Shown here: in pieces, positions 48,993-62,003 of the stretch
Layout of the letters: the number at the start of each line of letters is the position of its first letter
How positions within the stretch are numbered: position 1 is the stretch's first letter
Assembly (NCBI RefSeq): GCF_037975245.1
Contig: NC_092574.1
Location: forward strand, 27,450,713-27,514,712
From: Apostichopus japonicus
Lineage: Eukaryota > Echinodermata > Holothuroidea > Aspidochirotida > Stichopodidae
DNA length: 64,000 bases
Reading direction: 5' to 3'
The notes under the pieces: generated by a model
Told to the model about the DNA's origin: nothing
The model's database searches: none
Seen by the model: the letters and a program-made list of their open reading frames with translations, nothing else
Program-made: the position numbers and the translations under genes

Positions 48993-49920
48993 GAATTGTT
49001 TTGCTGGAATTGCAATTAACATGCAATCAAGCTAGAGACAAATGGGTTGAAATTACGTTTCTTGTTCCAAGTAAAAGTAAGTGATAAAACTGACCATATT
49101 GTGCGAGGCAGCTATTGTTAGTTTGTACTTCTGTTCATAGTGTATGACGTCACATTTAAAGCTAGAAAGCCAATTAACAGCCAATCAAGCTCCAACTTCG
49201 ACAAGCATTTAACCATACACTTTCAAGTATTTTCATCACCGAAACATTATATAGTCTAATTAGCCACTCCCCAACGCCACTCCCCAACTTCTGAAAATTA
49301 TTTCGATATTCAGAACCACCTATGAACTTTTCTAGACTATTAACAAATTTTAGCATGCTTAATTATTGGGTCAATACTGGTGGCCTTTAAAGTTGAAATA
49401 TCATTCTTAAAAGTGCAATAAACATTTAAGACCATTTAACTGAAACAAGAACATGACTAATATCGTCAAATTAGGGGGAGGATCCGGAGAGATATTCTAT
49501 CTAAGAGTCAAGATGTTCTAATGGCGAAACCAGGCATTATAGGTTATTGTTCTGCCTATTTACCACATGATTTAAGCAGAACAGGTCTTCATAATTGTTA
49601 ACTTTAACCCGTCGTGCGCGCATTAATAAACAAGATTGATACTGTTAACAAAGGTGCGGAAGTACTACATCGTGGAGAAGGCTTGACAAAACTGGACAAA
49701 AACGTTTAACAGAAACTATATTTTATTTATTATGACCTCCAAAGCGTGCCAGGAAAAAAAAAACATACATGTTACATCATATGTACCTGCATTTATTATC
49801 GAGAAGCCGCACAAGGAAGTGTTGGCGCTATTGATAAATTTAGCCGTATGTATTTTGGTAAATGTTCAATGTCATTAAGACGAATTGAAACGTCTGAATG
49901 ACTGTCTGGATGTCAGCCAA
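48993..49920. other. Intron sequence; no gene recognised
   Basis: A short GCCACTCCCCAAC repetition lies near 49263-49285. Nothing else is supported. Confidence 0.5.
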
Positions 49921-50373
49921 TAGATCTAGTCCACCACACCATTTCAATGTACCTTCAATTGATCTAGCCCATCACACCATTTCAATGTACCTTCAATTGA
50001 TATAGTTCACCACACCATTTCAATGTACCTTCAATAGATATAGTCTACCACACCATTTCAATGTACCTTCAATTGATATAGTCCACCACACCATTTCATA
50101 TACCTTCAATAGATATAGCCCACCACATCATTTAAATGTACCTTCAATTGATCTAGCCCACCACACCATTTCAATGTACCTTCAATAGATATAGCCCATC
50201 ACACCATTTCAATGTACCTTCAATAGATATAGTCCACCACACCATTTCAATGTACCTTCAATTGATCTAGTCCACCACACCATTTCAATGTACCTTCAAT
50301 TGATCTAGTCCACCACACCATTTTAATGTACCTTCAATTGATATAGTCCACTACACCATTTCAATGTACCTTG
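49921..50373. repeat. 38-bp tandem array, ~12 copies
   Basis: The unit is GATATAGTCCACCACACCAT plus TTCAATGTACCTTCAATT, with GATATAG/GATCTAG and TCC/CCC variants between copies. Confidence 0.95.
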
Positions 50374-52822
50374 CCAAGATATTACTTCATTACTATGCTT
50401 AAATGTAATACATGTAACATGGCAAGGTGAATTGATGTGAAGTAGAAACAGTAATACTATCGTTTGCAGGAATGTTTAATACCGTACCAAGTATTTCATG
50501 AACAAGTAAAATCATATACAAGAATTATTATGGCAATTGCGCGCGTACATGGATCTCATTATACATATATCAGTATGGGCGATACAATAATAACATAAAG
50601 ATTGGAATATTTCTACGAAGAGTACTCTGACGTCATAACTGACAAATGTCTCTTAACCTTTAAATGAACAAATGATAAAAACTTTAAATGATCAAACTGC
50701 CCTTCTCTTTCCTCCACAAACTGTCTACAAAGATAATACGTTGGGAATCTCATTTCGAGTACTTTCATTCAGCGTAATCGTTTAAGATAGGTCTCCAATT
50801 TCAGGACTTTAATGAAAATTTAGTTCAGTTATGTTGAACATAGTAACATCGTTTATATAAAGAATAAACATTAAATCTGGTTTACCTCCTTGTTCACTTG
50901 TTTACCTATAAAGCAGTATTTTTATGCACGAAATAATATATGCAAATGTTACAGGAAACAGTCTCAAAAACATTTTAATCAGAATCGTTCGTTCTTTTCA
51001 CGATATTAGAAATATCCGGTTCGACGTTTCAACAGCCTGTACCACTGTAACGCTTCCAAACTTGATTGTCTCCTTCGGCACGTCAATTAAGATGCAGAGT
51101 TTTAAGTTTCAACCAATAAGATATAATCATGTGTAATGATTTGTATCGAATTTTTATATCTTGCAGTTCATTCCAATGAATATAGACTTCCCGCCAGTTT
51201 AAATAACTAAAATCCGTTTCAGCTTTCACCAAACGCGTCAACGAAAATCGCTAAAAAATACCCTGAAGGTTTTGGCGTCGGATAACTTGCCACGATTATT
51301 TCCCTTGATATATTGCATACGAAAAGATCGTGAGATCGATGTATTAATAACAATAATTAGAAGTAGATATGTGAAATGTTATGTGGTCAACTAGTCTTGA
51401 CGAGATTCTGTATTGTTCGCAGTTCGTATGTGACAATATTTAATTAGTGGAAATTAACAGACGAACAGAAGATTACTTCAATTCAATTCCGGATCGTGTG
51501 CAAAACTAGATAATGGATATCATTATGCAATACTAACAAACATTCATTGATTCATTTAATCTTTCTAGAATGTATTTTAAATTGTTTTGAGTGTTTTAAA
51601 TATACATAATGATGTAACTTTTCTTGCACGTTTCAATTTGTGATCATGGTTTTGTATAAGTTGGGTTAATATAGAGTATGAAATAACCTGTTGATGTATG
51701 CTGCGTGTACAGCTGAGAATGTGAGTTATAAGCATGTTGTAAATTCACATGTGAAATCATGGAAATATTACACAATGAGCCTAACGGACACAAGGCTGGG
51801 ACAGTATATACTAGACTGACATTTAAGCGTCTAGATTCAATATAAACGATCATGGTATGAATATTTGCTATCTTCAGCCGATCTCCCGCAGGGCTTGGGG
51901 CCCGAGGTAGTATGGAATGTAGAAGTATGTATTCTAATTTTCTTAATGTGCTTAAGAAGAAACTAAAGATATTTGTCCCAGGGCTGGGTCCGACCTGGCC
52001 TCGATATCCCTGAATAAAAGACATACCTGTCATGCTTGAAATCAATCCGTCAAACTAGCCCATATCATGAAAATAATCATTTTCAGCTATCTGGATGGAG
52101 TAACTAGCGAAATAAACCGCACAAGATGAGGTGTTTGTGAAGAAAATATCTCATTCATTAATGATTTATTTAAAGCTTAAAGCCCACACTATCCGCCACC
52201 TGTAATTATTTTCTCTCCATATTTGGCAGAAGAAGGTGGAAGAGCTTAAGCAATATTTTACCAAGTAATGTTTATTTCCGGTATGAATAGAGTTTGTTAG
52301 TTATAGTAAAACTGTATAGAACAAGAATGAATGCCGAAATCAGAATATATGTACAGGCTTAGTCAGAACATTATGATTGCATGTACATATATAGCCGCGT
52401 TGTAAATGTCACTTTAAAGACACTTTACGCCGGTATGCGATACAGGAAATCGTCTTCCGAAATTTAATCCTCTTCAAGCCTGGAAATATTTTCGTTTGGA
52501 ACACCGGGAAGTACACGGGAGACTTTTTACACTTTAAAGTATCAAATGTTGCACACCTGTGTTATTCGTCTTTTTAGCACTGAGTCTAAAATAAGGTCGA
52601 ACGGGAAGATGCAGGGCGTATAGGGACATGAAATAAGATAACAGCTCTATGTACGTATTTGTGATGAAGGTTAATTTTAAGCTACATAACATCATCTTGA
52701 GGACTGGAGTTGAGAGTGGATCAATGTATAGAGAGGAACAGCATGAATTCAGCACACCATATATAATGGGACTGGTGTGTATACAGAGGAATAGCAAGAA
52801 TTCAGTATACCATTTATAAGGG
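50374..52822. other. Intron sequence; no gene recognised
   Basis: AT-rich. A minus-strand frame at 51644-52045 (133 codons) lacks any family signature and its GC-rich ends look repeat-derived. AGCAT/AGCAAGAATTCAG-type short repeats occur near 52740-52810. Confidence 0.45.
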
Positions 52823-53149
52823 CACGGATGTGGCCAGGATTTCATGAGTGCCGGGTATTCTGATCGCCGTCCTGGGGAGGGATCTAAGGGGAGGGGGTGT
52901 CCCCCTCCCCTTTGAGAAATTTTTCGATTTTGGAAGGTGCTCAGATGCCAAATGCTGGCACTTGTGTAGCTTTATAAGTGCATACATTAGTTTTGCTAGC
53001 TTTTTGTAGTGAAATATATTGTTAGAAATGTCGGGAATTTAGATGAAACTAGTGCTGTTCGGGATTCACGATTTTTAAGACAGTGCTGGGCGGTAATTTT
53101 TAGTGCTGGGCGGGGCCGCCCAGTGCCGCCCAGCGTGGGCGCATCCCTG
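52823..53149. mobile_element. hAT-like non-autonomous element remnant
   Basis: The left end CACGGATGTGGCC and the inverted right end CAGGGATGCGCCC match at 10 of 13 positions. The interior carries GC-rich blocks near the ends (GGGGAGGGGGTGTCCCCCTC and GGCCGCCCAGTGCCGCCC) and an AT-rich middle. No clear 8-bp duplication was found. It resembles the hAT MITEs at 7192 and 31645 in size and style. Confidence 0.4.
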
Positions 53150-53677
53150 TTAGGGCACTGAGGTCGAGGTGGGATCAACGTGTTTAGTTTTCCTGCCCAG
53201 GCTAAAATCTTAGCTCAGTTTCTGAACAAGTGTATATTTGAGACACACGTTGTTGCTTAAAATATTTTCATTCAGCATTCAACTTTTTTGCATGCAGTTT
53301 GGTAAACTTGTCAATCCCAACACACACGTGGAGCGTTGCCATTCTCTTTAACACAGCACGACTTCGGCGAAAAGTAAAAGCTTACTTTTTAAGAAATGTC
53401 ACTTTTGATTTCGACACTGTGTGACGATGTGAAAGTCATGTTTATTGACCATTGTACGAATAACCAACGTTACAACTGAAATACTCCACTAAATGCATAT
53501 CCCTTTATGTGATCATGTCAATAGTGTAATGATGAGTTAGTACATAAAAGTATTTTCCGAGTTCCCATAAAAATAAAAATAAAAACGATTTCTTTATTTC
53601 TTCGGAATAGAAAAGACGTCCTGTCAGGAAAGACATGTAGATTATGAAGTTGTGTACAACACTTGATGAGAACTAAC
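53150..53677. other. Intron sequence next to the formin exon
   Basis: No features beyond the donor site adjoining 53678. Confidence 0.5.
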
Positions 53678-53793
53678 CTTATATTGAGCAAGTAACTCCA
53701 GTGCACGGTGTAATCCTTTCGTAGAATAAAGGCACAGAGCAGATAGCAATTCAAATACTTGTCGTTTCACGGCCTCACAATCGGTATCTAAAC
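53678..53793 (-). CDS. INF2: INF2-type formin, DID/FH3 domain exon (upstream exon)
   Basis: This 116-bp internal exon reads on the minus strand. Its acceptor is a T-rich tract ending in CTGCAG just above 53793, and its donor is AAG|GTTAGT, with the GT at 53676-53677. After two bases completing a split codon it reads LDTDCEAV, then VKRQVFELLSALCLYS, then TKGLHRALELLAQYK, open throughout. From memory of the family, the N-terminal armadillo-like DID (FH3) of vertebrate INF2 has a very similar run (LDT..., VKKQVFELLAALCIYSPEG..., HYK). Diaphanous and FMNL/DAAM formins fit less well. INF2 nucleates, elongates and severs actin filaments, and its DID binds the C-terminal DAD/WH2 to restrain activity. 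The exon ends in phase 0, and the exon at 31202-31361 continues the protein without a gap. No upstream exon was recognised before 64000. The family call is strong; INF2 over another inverted formin is likely but not proven. Confidence 0.85.
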
Positions 53794-56553
53794 CTGCAGA
53801 GTTGATAAAAAAAATCGTAAGATAAAAATATGTAAAACAACTCTAAAGAAACACAAAAATCGTGTTTGTCTATATTTCATAACGACTAGCAAAGTTCGGT
53901 GTAGCTAACATGTTTGCAAGCAAACTCTTTAGGTAGACAAAAGGTGTGCCTATACACCCAAAGGTGCCTATACACCCAACCATACTGTTTGTGTGCAAGG
54001 ACAGCTTGGGTCGTTAAAATTAATACATTTTTATTGCAATTTTGTTTATTCAATAAAAACGTAAAAATTATATATGTTATACGTTTAATCCTCCCCCCCC
54101 CCAAAAAAAAAAACACACACACACGCACAATTTCACACCCCTTCCCGTGCATAAACTGTCACCAAAGAATACAGAAACAGCAAAATTAGCCTTTCTGCCA
54201 ACCCTAACTACCGTATTACTTCCCTATATTAAGGATCTTCAATGGAAGAGACTACGACTTCACTCGTAAGGAGTGCATCCTATGTATTGCACACGCGACA
54301 CAAAGGACCAACCGTGGCCCACCCCACCCCCGTGGCCCACATCGGTAATTTCAACATTATTGAATGTTGGTTATGATTCCACCACACCCACCTACCCGCC
54401 CCTCCAATGCCAAACCTGTCTGTGATAAGGCATGTTCGTATAGCGCACTGTACATATACAAACACAGAGTAGCATGCTACAGAAACAGCATGCCACATCC
54501 ATTACTAAATCTTTAAGTATGTAAATTATTGTTAACATATATTTTCTAAGGTCAATTTGGTAAACCTTTTGGCGTTCCATAAACCACTTTACATGTAACT
54601 ATAATGAAGGTAAATACTGATCCACCTTAAACGTAACTCCAAAAGTACTGCCAAGCCATTAGCCTATGTCTACAACAAAATAAATTGATGTGTTAGGGGA
54701 CTACGAACCGACATTGTTCGTTCTATTCCAGCTACATGAATAGACTGATCGCCCAAGGGACGTAAACTAAAGTGATCTTTTGCTCTCACCATTGATATAT
54801 GTTTACCCACCAAAGAAAGGAACTAAACAATTTCAGATCATGTGTGTTCCCATCCATGAAAAATGGTTTTGACCTCTGGCTTGGAACGCTTTCTAAAAGC
54901 GATGTTATGAAGACTTTTTAACAGGTAAAAGCGAGGCTGGAATTAAATAAGTGATGAGTGGTGAGCTATGAGGACTGGAACACCCGTCACTAGTGGCCAA
55001 TGTTAGGAAACACAATACGAAACAACCACGAGAAGAAAACCCGACCATTGCCAGTGTCTACATGATAGAAATATTTGCGATGAAACACTTTCTCAACCAT
55101 CTAAGGAAAATCTTATTCTAATTTGGGAGACAATTTTGCATGATTAATGGTCACTCTGTGTATTCAAATGTTTGTTTTCTATAATAGGGGGTTAAAATGT
55201 ATGGTGACCATATGCTGGCATTGGTTCATTGTAAACACTCAGCAATGTTTACTTTCACCTTGAAAATATTTAAATAAGCTACGAATTATGGTTGGTTTCC
55301 CTTCTGCTTTACTTTTAAAATGAAGACACCAAAAAACACACTCACTGGTGTAAACTATAACAACCGTGTTTTCTTTCTTTAATATCACATATATTAGGAA
55401 AAGATGTAAAAAGGATAAATGCTGTCGAAAATGGCAAATACGAGGGCACAAAACATTATTTTGTTTCCTCTATATCTGCAGTCAGTCTTGTATCCACTTC
55501 CATCTCTCTCACATGTCATTATTTTATTGGTCCCATGCAGTTTACCTTACATGGAATGAAGGATCACGGGAAGGGGACATGAGCAATAGAACGACAATAT
55601 TAATATAGGATTACCAATGCAGCACAGAAGCAGGGCCGTGGAGAGGAAGGACATCATTGTCCCTGGGTTGACATATTTTCTCAAAGTATATTAACATGAG
55701 CATACATGATAACAAGATTAATGACTGTTTGCCTATAGAAATACGTGTTCTAGATACAGACATGTGCAGTACCAGACCCTCCAGAATCTCATCTTCAAAT
55801 TAAACACTGTGAGTATTATACTCGTTTATTTATTGTTAGTCTTAATACCAGACCTAGTATGTATTCAACAATCCAGTTCAAATAGAGGGCGTGGTTGAAA
55901 TGGCTTTGTTTCTCAAACTTTGCCCCCTCACGTTTTTGGTCCTTGAACCTTCCATGCCCAAATGACATTAATGAAAAATTGGTAGATAAGGAAACTTAAA
56001 CAGATAATGTGTTCGTACACCATTAGGAGGAAAGCATTGATATATAATTCATCAAAAGATAAATGACTGCTTGTCTATAGAAACATACTTCTGTATGATA
56101 TTTCCATGGTAAACCGTACGATGGACTCGATTCTACATATAGACATATACAAGAGTCATAGAGACATGCTGCACATAAGCCTACAGTCATTGTAACTTGG
56201 AATTCTAAGTGCCCAGAACTGAGGGATGCAGGGAATGGGCAGTGGGATTTAAAATGGCGGTTACAGTCACCGCTAAGAAATCCTCCGCCACATCTACCCC
56301 TCCCCGGCTCCCCACCCCCTGCCTCCGTGCATTTGAAATGGGGAATTGAGAAAATAATACGAATATATGACGAACTACCTTCCGTCGGATCCCGTCCCCA
56401 ATGTATGTGGATTGAGCACCCTAACGACCTACCCTATCCATTCCTCAATCTATATTGGTGTGCATTTTACTTCAAGTTTGGTTCACTTGAACTATAGTTT
56501 AGAAAATTAATTGAGACTCCTTGGTATGCAAGGAGTAGTTTACTTCATATGAT
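53794..56553. other. No gene recognised (upstream formin intron, inferred)
   Basis: Contains the pyrimidine tract of the formin acceptor next to 53793, a short CCTATACACCCA duplication (about 53947-53973) and a C/A/CA-rich run (about 54092-54125). No upstream formin exon was recognised. Confidence 0.45.
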
Positions 56554-56572
56554 CATGGAGGTTACCTCCATG
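56554..56572. repeat. Short CATGGAGGT hairpin
   Basis: A 19-nt perfect palindrome, CATGGAGGT-T-ACCTCCATG, related to the longer hairpins at 2185-2215 and 3215-3245. Confidence 0.75.
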
Positions 56573-58920
56573 CTATGATACAGTGGAACTATAGTTAAAA
56601 TACATGGCAAAGTATAGGTTTAATGCCGTGATAAAAAGTAGCGGAGTATGGTTCATGGGCGCACTCTGTAGCATCCAACCAAATTCACTAGTTATTATAT
56701 TAAAACTAGATATATTAATTTAAATATCGAATAACAACAACACATCAAATGTAAAGTGTTTATGAGGAACGACATCCAACTACAGTACTTGCTTTAATCC
56801 AAGTTCCCATACGTGAGGGATTTAAATTTCGCAAATACGCATTGGCTTCCCTTGGGTGTTAATCGTTAGTATCACAAATCAATACGCACGCAACAAGGAA
56901 TAACTTGCAATGCAGTAACACAATAAAAGGTTTAACCTAACAGAAAACACAATAGACTTGATCTTCTATTATATACCAAGGTGTCCATATACATTTCGTT
57001 CCTACGTGTTCTCAAGCTCAAACTGCTTCCTAGTCCTTGCGTTCTTTCCGCCTCTGGCATTTTCCGACACCGACAGGGCCATCCCAAGTCAGCTATGAAC
57101 GTGAGTCGGACGCAATTAGTGGCGTTTATGTTTCCGTGGGAGGTTCACTGGTCAGGTTTTCAGGCAGATCAGATCTCAGTCACAAAGTTTCTATGCTCTC
57201 AAACCAAGATATTATTTTGTGAATATCGAAAGGTTAGGTAAGTTATACTAATGATTTTTCGATAGATGATTAAACTGGACGACTCCGTGGCCTGTATACC
57301 CGACCAGACGCCCTCAAAACATAACCAGCGGAACTCAACCTGTAAAGCTTTACAGATATTCCAGTTTACTCACTTTATATCCATTTCTCTCCCATATTTC
57401 TTTCATTTTTGTTTTTGTTGAGTTTCTATCAACAAATTATTTGGTAACAATGAATACGAATGACCGCATTATAAGATAACGTAACACAAATGATCATCAG
57501 TAGAATAAAAGCTCGATATCCATTAAAGAAGAGGAGGGAGGGTGTAACGAGATAATTAATCTTGGCACAATGTTGGTCACAAATGTTCAGCAGATGTATT
57601 TGCATAACTCCTTTTCCGGAGATAAAGTTGGGACTGTTGGTCCTATTAGGTGCATGACTACATAATATGTTTCGTGTTGACAGCCATTCTCGCAATGCCG
57701 GAGATCATTAATCAAATGAATACATACATGATATCAACATATTATATGAAAAAATATCAAAACAGTTTGTAACTTTTGTTGACTTGAAGGAACTTAAAAA
57801 AGGAAATCAAAAAACGCCAAAAGACTAGAGCTATCTTGTCATAAAGGGTAACTATGTAAATCAGTATAACGGAATATCTGATCATTTCAAAATTGAAAGA
57901 AACAATATATAGGTTGCATTGTTTGAGTGTTTGTTTAGTACCTTTCTTGGAACAATTATTACGTATCTCCACTGTGCTTTAATAGTGATATTAGAACAAA
58001 TAACACGACGGCTAGATTGATTTATTCAAACAATACGTATATACTTTCAAGTGAAGATACATACTATATTACTCAATAAAATAGTTGGGCATTAAAAGGA
58101 ACATGAAGAACAACTCATTTTGTCACTTAACTGAAACAATGTCTAACTATTTTAGCCAGCGCCTTTTGTTATGTGACTGTGATATAGGTATTAGGTATGT
58201 AAGACCGTGCTTGTGAAGTACTGCATACATAATGTGAGCCACAAAACAAAACTGAAGAGAATCAAGGCAAAAAGTAAAATGACTAATGGCGTAGCAAGAC
58301 TTTGGTTCCTAACAATTACAGAGAATTTCGTTAATGGTTTGTCCACCTTATGACCAGTCATTTTGTTTGCACTATTTTTTTTCAGGGCAATCATGTTCAT
58401 ATTCAAAGCATGGTAAAGGTAATGGGTACAGAGATATTTAATAATTTACTATGGATAAAAATAATTTGACACATCGTCAAGTGCAGGGCGGGAGTTATGA
58501 CAACTACTGCTAGACACATACATGTAAAACAACCCAAGCAGAATGGGAGTTATGTGCCTTGTTTAAAAACGTGCGTGTTTGTCATCAAAACTTGCCAGAA
58601 CACCGTAGGCAGTAGCTACATAATCCCCTGTCAATTGCCATTAGAACAAAATATTGTATTGCGTTTAGCCTTTTAAATATCATAGATATATCATATGAGT
58701 ACAGAATAAAGTGCATATTCAATATTTCCGGTTATATGTTTTTGGTAGAGTTCAACGTTCTGAAGTAGTCGAGGATAGATGAGGAAGTTTAAAGGTCTTT
58801 TCTCTTTGTTTACCCAACTGTTCAAATAATAAAAGTTTGCCGCCCTGCAACAAATGCTAAACTATGAAATGATGATTAAGCATGAAATCATACAGTTGTG
58901 AAAGAGAATCAAGAGTAGAC
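56573..58920. other. No gene recognised; one weak exon-like block
   Basis: The block at about 57000-57240 is more GC-rich than its surroundings, open in two plus-strand frames, and contains AAC|GTGAGT. Neither peptide matches a family I know. Several short minus-strand frames (57429-58406) are AT-driven and unrecognised. Confidence 0.35.
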
Positions 58921-60556
58921 AGATATAAAACATAATAAAAACACAATACGAGAGGCATTCTCGTTCCCTTAGTTTGGTATAGCCATCGGATGGTGTGATC
59001 ACAACATATATAAAAAATAGTCAAGCACAATACGAGGGGCATTCTCGTTCCCTTAGTGGTATAGCCATCGGATGGTGTGATGACGACAGATATAAAAAAT
59101 AGTCATACACGATACGAGGGGCATTCTCGTTCCCTTAGTGGTATAGCCATCGGATGGTGTGATCACAACATATATAAAAAATAGTCAAACACGATACGAG
59201 GGGCATTCTCGTTCCCTTAGTGGTATAGCCATCGGATGGTGTGATCACAACATATATAAAAAATAGTCAAACACAATACGAGGGGCATTCTCGTTCCCTT
59301 AGTTTGGTATAGCCATCGGATGGGTTGATGACGACAGATATAAAACATAGTCAAACACGATAAGAGGGGCATTCTCGTTCCCTTAGTGGTATAGCCATCG
59401 GATGGTGTGATCACAACATATATAAAAAAAAGTCAAGCACAATACGAGAGGCATTCTCGTTCCCTTAGTTTGGTATAGCCATCGGATGGTGTGATGACAA
59501 CATATATAAAAAATAGTCAAACACGATACGAGGGGCATTCTCGTTCCCTTAGTGGTATAGCCATCGGATGGTGTGATCACAACATATATAAAAAATAGTC
59601 AAGCACAATACGAGAGGCATTCTCGTTCCCTTAGTTTGGTATAGCCATCGGATGGTGTGATCACAACATATATAAAAAATAGTCAAACACGATACGAGGG
59701 GCATTCTCGTTCCCTTAGTGGTATAGCCATCGGATGGTGTGATCACAACATATATAAAAAATAGTCAAGCACAATACGAGAGGCATTCTCGTTCCCTTAG
59801 TTTGGTATAGCCATCGGATGGTGTGATCACAACATATATAAAAAATAGTCAAACACGATACGAGGGGCATTCTCGTTCCCTTAGTGGTATAGCCATCGGA
59901 TGGTGTGATCACAACATATATAAAAAATAGTCAAGCACAATACGAGAGGCATTCTCGTTCCCTTAGTGGTATAGCCATCGGATGGTGTGATCACAACATA
60001 TATAAAAAATAGTCAAGCACAATACGAGAGGCATTCTCGTTCCCTTAGTTTGGTATAGCCATCGGATGGTGTGATCACAACATATATAAAAAATAGTCAA
60101 ACACGATACGAGGGGCATTCTCGTTCCCTTAGTGGTATAGCCATCGGATGGGGTGATCACAACATATATAAAACATAGTCAAACACGATAAGAGGGGGTA
60201 TCCTCGTTACCTTAGTGGTATAGCCATCGGATGGGGTGATGACGACAGATATAAAACTAGTCAAATACGATAAGAGGGGGTATCCTCGTTACCTTAGTGC
60301 TATAGCCATCGGATGGGGTGATGACGACAGATATAAAAAAAAAATAGTCAAACACAATACGAGAGGCATTCTTGTTCCCTTAATATAACCATCGGATGGG
60401 GTGATGACGACAGATATAAAAAAAAAAAAAAAATAGTCAAACACAATACGAGAGGCATTCTCGTTCCCTTAATATAACCATCGGATGGGGTGATGACGAC
60501 AAATATAAATCATAGTGAAACACGATACGGCGGGCATTCTCGTTCCCTGATAGCCC
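58921..60556. repeat. ~83-bp tandem array, ~19-20 copies, dimeric
   Basis: The unit contains ACGAGGGGCATTCTCGTTCC, then CTTAGTGGTATAGCCATCGG, then ATGGTGTGATCACAAC. In the centre, units with TTAGTGGTAT (82 bp) alternate with TTAGTTTGGTAT (84 bp), giving a 166-bp dimer repeated at least four times. The right end has decayed units with longer A runs. Many units carry a hairpin ACGAGA-GGCAT-TCTCGT. Repeated 65-codon minus-strand frames are artefacts. Confidence 0.95.
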
Positions 60557-61860
60557 ACTGATTATTGGTAAATTGGAACCAGTTGGGATATGTTGGTAAA
60601 TTGAACAATTAATTTACTGGGGTGTTAGATAGAAGTGACAGGACTTTGCAGAGCAAAACAAACTTGTCTAAAATGAAGAGAAATCGCTTTGACAGAGATC
60701 TTATAGTGGTCATAACTTTATGTACTGTAAAATGACAAGAAACAAAGCAACGTTTGAACCGATATCATACCCTTTGGTGTTTGAAGTGGTTTAAGTAACA
60801 CTATTTACTCATTTTGCTCCAAGCGACTATCGTGTACTGCACTTTTACTCATTTGACCTTCGCCTTTTATGCAATTGGTATGTCAAGTTCATGAACACAG
60901 GCTGTGTAAACGAAAGTCTCCATGTTCGTCGGAAAATATCAGAGGAAAACCACCATGAAAATCGTGATGTTTTATTGGCTGACAACAAAGCCTGTTACTG
61001 CACTTGCTATAAAAGACAGACTAATGCAATTTATTCCTTTTCTACAACCGGAACTGATGAAAAAAAGGAATTTAAAAACTTTTGGTAATAAATAATTAAA
61101 TTTAAAGAAAAAATTTGGTAATAGGTCATCCTTATCAACAACAATGTGAATTGAGATCTTATAAGACATCCTATCTAGTTTAAAGAAAAGTAGCTACTGC
61201 TACAGGGCTGGCTTTTGTCGTAACATAAAGGTAATTGAGAGAGAGGCTTTCATCATGTTTGTTTAGGAGACAGATAAAGGGTCCATTTGCCCTAGTACAA
61301 TCATAGCACGTGACCTATAATTAAGTCAACTTTGTTCAATTCTTGTTCCGTAGTAAAAACTGTTCATGTGAGTTTGTTTTCTTGTTCAAAAGTTCTGAAC
61401 AAGGTCTTGGTAGTCCCTGTGATACTTCAAGCAATCAGAGCCTCGAAATGTTGACTTCAGTATTTGCAATTCTTATAGAAATTCATCTTATAAATATTTG
61501 AGGAATAAATTTAACTATTTGCGAATGTTCATTTACTAAAAATTCCAAAGTAAGGAGACACAAATAAAATTTCACTAACATTAGTTATGTTTTGTCATAA
61601 TCTATGTTTGCCTTGTCCACAATTTGAATGTTTGAATGTTAAAATTTAACCAGGAATGAGGTGAAATACCCATTGATATTTTTCAGATAAATGGTAAAAT
61701 CTAACCAAGAAATTTAACCAGTATTTCCTGGTTATTTCTACAAGGACATTGTTAACATCTCCTTCACCAGGAAACCTTGTGAAAACAAGCAGGATATGAA
61801 GGATGATATAAACGCAGCTCCTGGTGAAATTTCACCTGGTTGTTTTTAGAGTGGAGAATC
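60557..61860. other. No gene recognised; palindrome
   Basis: A perfect 14-nt palindrome GGTGAAATTTCACC lies at 61823-61836 in a neighbourhood where AACCAGG and CCTGGTT recur. No supported coding. Confidence 0.45.
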
Positions 61861-62003
61861 AATTAACAGTGGCAGTATTACCTGTACACGAACATAGTTT
61901 TGTTGAGTTATTATAATCAATTATAACAGTGGCATTATAACCTGTATATGAACATAGTTTGGTTGAGTTATTAGAACCAATTAACACTGGCATTAATACA
62001 CGG
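61861..62003. repeat. 60-bp tandem repeat, ~2.4 copies
   Basis: AATTAACAGTGGCAGTATTA and AATTATAACAGTGGCATTAT start two 60-bp units that share CCTGTA..CGAACATAGTTT and TTGAGTTATTA. A third partial copy follows. Confidence 0.85.

Larger units (their letters stand above)
31362..53677 (-). other. Large intron of the INF2-type formin gene (~22.3 kb)
   Basis: The interval lies between two exons with matching phase (0/0) and abutting protein sequence, so it is inferred to be a single intron on the minus strand. It contains the hAT MITE at 31645-31996, the 28-bp palindromic satellite, the ~62-bp, ~178-bp, 72-bp and 38-bp arrays, one copy of a dispersed duplication and a hAT-like remnant. No other coding exon was recognised inside it on either strand. 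A nested gene without recognisable homology cannot be excluded. Confidence 0.7.

Noticed and set aside
48414-49022. A 202-codon minus-strand frame with 24-residue repeats
   Set aside because: It is a product of the 72-bp satellite period. Most of the array does not keep this frame and no promoter or splice context supports a gene.
53678-53793. Assignment to a Diaphanous, DAAM or FMNL formin
   Set aside because: Their corresponding stretches, as I recall them, differ at the VKxQVFELLxALCxYS core, which fits INF2 best. A sequence search should settle it.
57000-57240. GC-richer block with a GTGAGT donor
   Set aside because: Two frames are open but neither peptide is recognisable and no acceptor or partner exon is evident.
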